Source of the DNA: Naganishia liquefaciens
Taxonomy: Eukaryota > Basidiomycota > Tremellomycetes > Filobasidiales > Filobasidiaceae
Length of the DNA stretch: 64,000 bases
Assembly: GCA_013423385.1 (NCBI GenBank)
Contig: BLZA01000023.1
Coordinates: 1-64,000, forward strand
Reading direction: 5' to 3'
Shown: piece by piece, positions 58,620 to 64,000 of the stretch
Numbering within the stretch: position 1 is the first letter of the stretch
Layout: each line of letters begins with the position of its first letter
The notes under the pieces: generated by a model
What the model was told of the DNA's origin: nothing
What the model saw: the letters and a program-made list of their open reading frames with translations, nothing else
Databases searched by the model: none
Program-made: the position numbers and the translations under genes

Positions 58620-58718
58620 GCGGGATTGGTCTAGTGGTACGATACTCCCTTCGGGTCTCATCATCCGATTCGATTCAGAGTCTGGGAGTGGTCCTCGGTT
58701 CGATTCCGGGATTCCGCC
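58620..58718 (+). tRNA. tRNA-Pro (anticodon CGG) with intron
   Basis: Acceptor stem GCGGGAT pairs with ATTCCGC (one G-T). The D region is GGTCTAGTGGTACGAT. Anticodon stem CTCCC (58645-58649) pairs with GGGAG (58684-58688). The loop reads TTCGGG, then a 27-nt intron at 58656-58682 at the usual 37/38 position, then T. T arm is CTCGG-TTCGATT-CCGGG. Discriminator base C. A T6 stop follows ten bases later. Confidence 0.93.
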
Positions 58719-58727
58719 GCGATTATC

Positions 58728-58733
58728 TTTTTT
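58728..58733 (+). terminator. RNA polymerase III terminator of tRNA-Pro
   Basis: Run of six T residues ten bases after the tRNA discriminator base. Confidence 0.85.
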
Positions 58734-60485
58734 CGAGGTTTCAGCTTTTTGCGGTGTGGGTGTGCGATGCGATCGTGTCGTGGCGTCCCTCGGGCGCAAG
58801 GAGAGCGCCTCGCCAAGTCCCGAAAGCCTGCAGAGGGCACAAAGGGGCGCAGTGGAAGACGCAGGCGTAGGAAGACCATGTGTGAAAGTTGAATTTATCT
58901 TTTCGCATACACCGTCTGACCGTCTTAGAGTGTTTTGGCTTGCACCATCGTGTCCGCCGTATCTCACACCAAGCCCGTGCAGATAACAACCCGTCTAGCT
59001 TGCCTGCCGGTCGAGAAAATCGTCTTTAGCCCCGTGGAAATACCATGTATAGAGCAATATCCATCCGCGACCTCGATAGGGGCGATCATGAGCAATCATC
59101 ATCCGGGTGCCTTTTTGGTTCTTGTCGAGAAGCGTCGAATGGACTGCTTCCGAGTCCCTGGCGGGAGAATCCGAAATACGTTTTGCATACGAGTGCGAAA
59201 TGCCAGAACGCAGTCACTATTGCAGGTACAATTACAGGTCGAAGCCTTTCACCAGCTTGCATTCGATGCCCCGTTAGACTCGTTCTGCGATAAAGCTCTC
59301 GATCTGAAAGATGGCACCGCTCGAGTCTCCGCACCTCGCCGTTAATCCAATGCTTTCCGCGTGTCAGCCCGGCGGCGGACGTACATGTCCTCCAAGTCTT
59401 CCTACTCTGACACTGGGACCCAAATCCATGTGTAACAGCTGGATGACTTTACCCTGGTCACTTCGGCAGTATAGCTCACGGGTTTCCTCTGCTGGCTTAT
59501 ACATTCCGCCAACTTTTCAGCGTGAGATCTTCACAGTTGTCGAGTGGCTCGATGTCGTTGCTCAAGTTGATACAGACAGCAAGTCTTCTCTGTTGAACCT
59601 CTACCACCTACTTTGTATATCGAAATCCAAAACGTCGCTGGCAAGACTATTGCGATACGGGCACAAAGGAAAAATAGCACAGCTTGCGACCGAGTGGCGG
59701 CCCCGACGGGCTGCAAGGCTCATGCTCGGTTGCGAAACGGTCAATGCACTGCTCATGTCGAGCAGAACATGTTTCGTTCTGCGAGGTGCGATGTTACAGG
59801 GAGTGCCTGCATCGTCGTGCTCACCCCGCTGTTAAGGGCCTACCGGGTCGACGCCTAATGCGGTCGGCTTCTGGCACAACGGCATGATTTGTGGGATTTA
59901 CAAACAGGCGGTGTATTCTCTCTACCCAAAGAGTGCAGCTTGGAGGACACCGAACGAATCCACCGGAGCCTGAATACCTGAATCAGGCATTCCCACCATG
60001 TTACGATCAAGTCTATATGGCTCGCTCGACAAGGGGGGTTTAGGCGGGGGGGACCGAGCGCTTCCCAAACGGCGATCACAAGCCGACATGTCTGTTCAGA
60101 TACCGATGCCAGCCAGTTCCCTTTTTGCACACCAATGTTCTGACTCATCTTGCGCATTTCCTGCCGTCCCAAACGACATATACCGTCAACCGAGACCTCG
60201 GTCACTGCGGACCCGTTCACAGCGACGCGAACCTTGATCCACACGTCCGCCTCGCTTCGCAATGTTGCACGGCTGCAGCACACCGTCTACAGCTGGTTAC
60301 CATTCGTTATACGTCTCGCGATGATCATCCCCGCGTCCTGTCCACCAACGAGTTGGGTCAAACGAGTGTAGTGATAATGTTTCTTCGATGGGTACAACCT
60401 CATTCTAAGGGTCTGGCCTGACAGCATCTCGTCACATTCATAAATCAACCATCCCTCAACATCGCCAATCCCCGTGCTCGCCCCG

Positions 60486-62049
60486 CTACGCCAACCGTCT
60501 CAGCCTCTGCAACGAATCCGTCGCCTCCCTCGCGGCATCCTTGAACCCGACCGACCGGGCGTGCGTCTGTGCCCGCTGAAGATACTTTACCGCCTGCGGA
60601 ACATCCGACTCCATCTGCAAGCTGTCAGCGCTGCACTTGTTCCATCCCGCGCAACCTACCTCGGAAAGCATGCCCAAATTGAATTCCGTGACGATGCGCG
60701 CACGCTCGCACGTCGCCTGAACCTTTTCATCCGGAATCGTCTCATTCAACGCCTGATCTGCGAGCTGCAGAGCGCGCAAAGACCACGCTTTGGATGCCTT
60801 GATATTGTTACTCGATGGCGGGTTGAGCATTGATGACGAGAGCGAGTTGATTAGCTGAAAAGAATTAGCTGAATCACAGCTGGCGGTATTCGTCTCACCA
60901 GTGCAGCTGAATAGGGTCAGCACAAGCTATACGAATCCTCGCCAACTCACCTTGACAGCGATCCTGGACTGGCGCCTTGGCCGCCTTTTCCCCCGTTGGC
61001 AGCAATGACGAAACCGCTTGCACGTATAGCGGATTGGCCAGACTGCACGACATTAGTAATAGTCCACATCCCGCAACTCTCGACCTACTCATGCTCGCCT
61101 CGTCTGACATACAGATCCGCCAGCGCCTCCATCGTCATTCCCATACTCTTCCTGGTCACCGTGTTCAGCCTCGCACCATCCACGTCCTCGGCTGCCTCGC
61201 CCTGCTGCGGGAACTGGAAATCCCGGCCCACCAACTTGGCATCTTCGCCAGGCGAGACGCCAGCGCCGCCACCCAGCTTGATCATGGCCTCCAACGCCCG
61301 CGTCAGGTACGATTCGGCGAGCTGTCCATACTGGTCCTTGCCCGTAGTATCCGCGACTTGCAACGCCAGCGTTCCAATCTTTTGAGCGAGTCCAATCGAA
61401 CGCGTCCGATCGGCCAGCGTAAACTCTCCTTCCTGGCCTCCCCGCTCAGGGTCGTATCGGTCGAGGAACGCCAGGGCTTCCTGCATGACCTGCATCGCCC
61501 GCCGATGTTGTCCGACTGATTCGAGCAAGGCCGAGAGCGAAATGTAGATTCCGGTCACCTTGAGCAAGGGTTCAGGAGCAAAGGCTTCAAGCGGCAACGT
61601 CTTGGACGTCTCGATGGCCCTGTGAGGCGTCAGTACAGGACTCGATGGAGCCGGATGGACTGACCGTGTAAACGCGGCTTCACTGCGCATGGTATCGCCC
61701 CGATTCCTTGCCTTGATGGCCGTCTTGAGATCCTTTCGTACCTCTTCCGGCCACGATGAGAATGCATAGTACCATTCGAGACTAGCTGCCATGAGCAAGA
61801 CCCACGGGCTCTTTAGACCACTCACAGTCCATATGTCGTCACAAAAAGCCCCAGCACGGCGAGTCCTCCAAAGACGTGCGAGAGCCGAATTCTCGCGAGC
61901 GGACTTTTCTTGGACAGTTCCTCTTGCGCGAGGGAATACGGACGCGCGCCCCGAATGGCCACGGCGGGGACGCCAATGGCTGCCCGTGTAGCTGGCCTGG
62001 CCATCTGGCAAAGTGCGAGGCGTTGAGTGCCTCGGAGTGAGCGCTGCAT
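60486..62049 (-). CDS. MGR3-like mitochondrial TPR protein
   Basis: Yeast Mgr3 is a TPR adaptor of the mitochondrial i-AAA protease. Seven exons on the minus strand: 62049-61826, 61781-61665, 61619-61089, 61042-60951, 60906-60899, 60854-60660, 60614-60486, in frame, 431 residues. The presequence is basic (MQRSLRGTQRLALCQMARPA, then RGARPYSL). One membrane span follows (VFGGLAVLGLFVTTYGL) and directly after it LEWYYAFSSWPEEVRKDLK. TPR-type helices come next (PEPLLKVTGIYISLSALLES; RAMQVMQEALAFLD; YGQLAESYLTRALEAMIKLG). Exon 5 is 8 nt (CTGCACTG) and restores phase to give CQAALLINSLSSSM. The ATG at 62049 was chosen because it alone heads a mitochondrial targeting sequence. The match to Mgr3 is by overall layout and is less firm than TPR plus mitochondrial. 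Confidence 0.75.
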
Positions 62050-62210
62050 GGCTGGCGATGGGCAGAGGACTGGTGAACAGGACGAGGAAAGTAAGTCTTT
62101 TCTGGTCTTTGCATCTTTTGGCTGAGAAACATGAAACCTCTCGCTGCTCGATCGCGTCGCTCGGCGATTCGTCATATGCGGACAACCCGGTCTCGCCTCG
62201 CTCTACGGGG

Positions 62211-64000
62211 CTACAAAAACTTGCACCGCGTCTTCCATTCTGCCAAGACGGGCTTCACTCCCGCAATCCCACCAGCCTGCTCTCCTTCCGGCTGTCCGTG
62301 CATCTTCCTCTGCTCCCTAAGCCACTGCTCGCGCGAAGCGTCCAGCTCCTCCTCGCCCATCGAATTTCTCCTCGCCGCATCCACCTCGTCCTTGCGCTGC
62401 CATGCCTCGTCCAGGCACTTTTGCATCTTGGCCCTAAACCTGTCCACCTTGTCCTTCAGCTCGGTACCGAGCTCACGGTGGTCCGGCGAAGTTGTCAAAA
62501 GGTAGGGTAGCAGTCCATCCGCTTCCGCTGGAAAAAGGTCAGCCGCAGCCTTATCGGCCAAAACGTGAGACGTACTCGTCTTGTCCTCGACCCGGGCCAC
62601 CAGACGTCCCATACTGGCCAAGAGGTACTCAAACTCGTCCACGGTTCCCTTCCTGCCTGTAGCCTTCTTCCTGGCCTTTCTTCTCGATGACGCCGTATTG
62701 CTGATGGAACAGTCAGCAAAGGGTCGCCTCCACGACACGTGGCAAACGCACCGGCTAGTTCCCGTCATGGCCGTCTGCGCAACCGTATACCTCGTAAAGC
62801 CCGTCACGGCCGTCGTCGCCTCGGTCATCACGTCCACATTCTCCATCGCGGGCTCGCTCTCAATCATAAAGAAGGATTCTGCAGCCATATGAGTCCACGC
62901 TCTCTCGTGTTGTCCGGTCCCACTCACCTGGATCCTCGCCCATCTTGTCAACGAGCTCGCCTACACGCGACATCTCCTTGTCGAGTTGTCCCTCCATCTC
63001 GTCAAACACGTCAATGAGCTGTTCGTGAGCATCCTCCAAGCCAGGGTACACCTCGCTTTCCACCAGGTCTTCCTTGTCGTGCAAGGCGATCTGCGGCTCA
63101 TCAGTACGGCACAACCACATCAAGGTCCGTCACTCACCAGACGGAAAGCCTCGCCGAATTGCGATCCACGACAGAGCACGTGTACAGCCTGCTCAACATT
63201 CTTCTGGTAATCCAGCACAATCTGCGCAGCCTCCAGGTGTCTGTTATGTTGCGATAGATATTCTGCGCATCATTCAGCAGAAGCTCGAGCGGTGCCCAAT
63301 CCGACCTACCAGACACCCTATCACAGATATCCTCCAACTCGGCCCCGTGCACCTTTTGCTTGCTCGCCAGCGCGAACAACTCCCTCCATGCGTGAGCCTT
63401 TTCGTATGCGCTCATCGCACGCTCTGGCTTGCCGCCCAAGAGGTATGCCAGAGCGGCATCGTTGTAGTCGCGCTTGTCAAAGAGGTAGTCTCCGTAAATG
63501 TCGTAGATCGCCTATCAAGGTGTCAGCAGGGATGTCGTCCGAACGAGTCGACATACCTTGACTTGTTCCGGCTTCTCCGACCAGAGCTTGAGTGCCTCAT
63601 TGTAAAGATCGTGCTTTGTGATATACGTAATCGCCTCGTCAAATCGCTCGTCGCCTAGACAATTGTCAGTCGCGGATTGCACCATGAATGAAAACGCCTC
63701 ACCTCCCTCCTTGAGACTCGCGAGAGCCTTGGCCCTACGCTCCAGATAGTCGTCGATACGGAAACGCTGGTAGTGCTTGTCAAGCGCTCGCAGCTCGCGC
63801 AGGAATGGCAGGTATTCTTTCGGGTCCTGTATACCGCTCAGCCTCGCCCTTCGCGGCAAATGTCTTGCTCACCTTTTGTGAATACTGCGCAATCATGAGA
63901 ACCAGTTTGAAGTCGTACATGCCGAGCGCAACGTCATAAAGCTGGTTGACATTGGTCAAGAAGATGATGTACTTGATGGCATTCTCGACCACCTCGGGAT
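62211..64000 (-). CDS. ELP1: Elongator subunit Elp1, C-terminal part (cut by window end)
   Basis: Scaffold of the Elongator complex that modifies tRNA wobble uridines. Exons on the minus strand from the window edge: 64000-63873, 63826-63703, 63654-63557, 63511-63310, 63262-63138, 63090-62928, 62878-62752, 62700-62576, 62527-62211, all in phase. Diagnostic blocks: YDVALGMYDFKLVLMIAQYS then QKDPKEYLPFLRELRALDKH and YQRFRIDDYLERRAKAL; then AIYDIYGDYLFDKRDYNDAA and HLEAAQIVLDYQKNVEQAVH. Near the end is the basic SSRRKARKKATGRKG patch, which in yeast Elp1 belongs to the tRNA-binding region. The N-terminal WD40 half lies beyond 64000. Splice-phase bookkeeping is complete over the nine visible exons. 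Confidence 0.93.

Larger units (their letters stand above)
57500..60485. other. 3-kb stretch whose only supported gene is a tRNA
   Basis: Apart from the tRNA-Pro at 58620-58718, no gene is supported. The largest frame (58128-58967, minus) lies antisense across the tRNA and is compositionally random. The right end holds the 3' flank of the MGR3-like gene. Confidence 0.55.

Noticed and set aside
58128-58967. 279-codon minus ORF
   Set aside because: Runs antisense across the tRNA-Pro gene; composition random and no splice partners.

Overview
The window reads as a left-hand subtelomere of a basidiomycete fungus passing into ordinary chromosome. Evidence for a basidiomycete: genes broken by many introns of about 45-75 bp with GT-AG ends and CTRAY-like branch sites, a CPL1-like secreted protein, a Stealth-type (Xpt1-like) phosphotransferase, a DASH subunit (Dad4), a Zn2Cys6 regulator and TTAGGG-type telomere repeats. 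I cannot place the clade more finely.

Left end (1-4060): a CRE/Cnl1/MoTeR-type LINE, cut by the window edge, runs 5'->3' into a 38-bp tract of C-rich telomere repeats (2443-2480). The tract sits directly on a 5'-truncated Crypton (tyrosine recombinase plus GCR1_C domain). This looks like an old chromosome end: a broken transposon capped with telomere repeat and then colonised by a telomere-seeking LINE. An unrecognised intron-rich gene follows (4.3-5.4 kb).

6-21 kb is a compact block of housekeeping genes: tafazzin, a Cep57/Ppc89-like coiled-coil protein, SYO1 (ribosomal-protein import chaperone), DAD4, a GIR2/RWDD1-type RWD protein and a 1163-residue Zn2Cys6 transcription factor. Two SYO1 introns are swollen to 714 and 1383 bp by a GC-rich array of short hairpin units. 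20.8-29.5 kb holds no gene I can support and is visibly poorer in GC.

29.5-48.5 kb carries a Stealth-family phosphotransferase, an alternative NADH dehydrogenase, a CPL1-like secreted protein, a cyanamide hydratase-like HD protein, a DUF1275 membrane protein, a mitochondrial protein of unknown role, the ribosome-assembly GTPase BMS1 and a peroxisomal-type catalase. 50-57.5 kb is accessory: an 11-exon gene for an unrecognised 992-residue protein, a decayed Argonaute remnant (PAZ and linker only) and a small cysteine-cluster protein. 58.6 kb has an intron-bearing tRNA-Pro(CGG). 60.5-64 kb has an MGR3-like mitochondrial TPR protein and the C-terminal part of ELP1, cut by the window end.

Exon structures were worked out by hand from splice consensus, reading phase and family motifs; all joined CDSs given below stay in frame. 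Doing this exposed a recurring oddity: very small internal exons (5, 8, 8, 11, 13 and 15 nt) in five separate genes, most of them needed to keep phase. The strongest leads are the telomeric LINE/Crypton scar, the hairpin arrays in SYO1, the microexons, the Argonaute remnant and the unrecognised 992-residue gene beside it.
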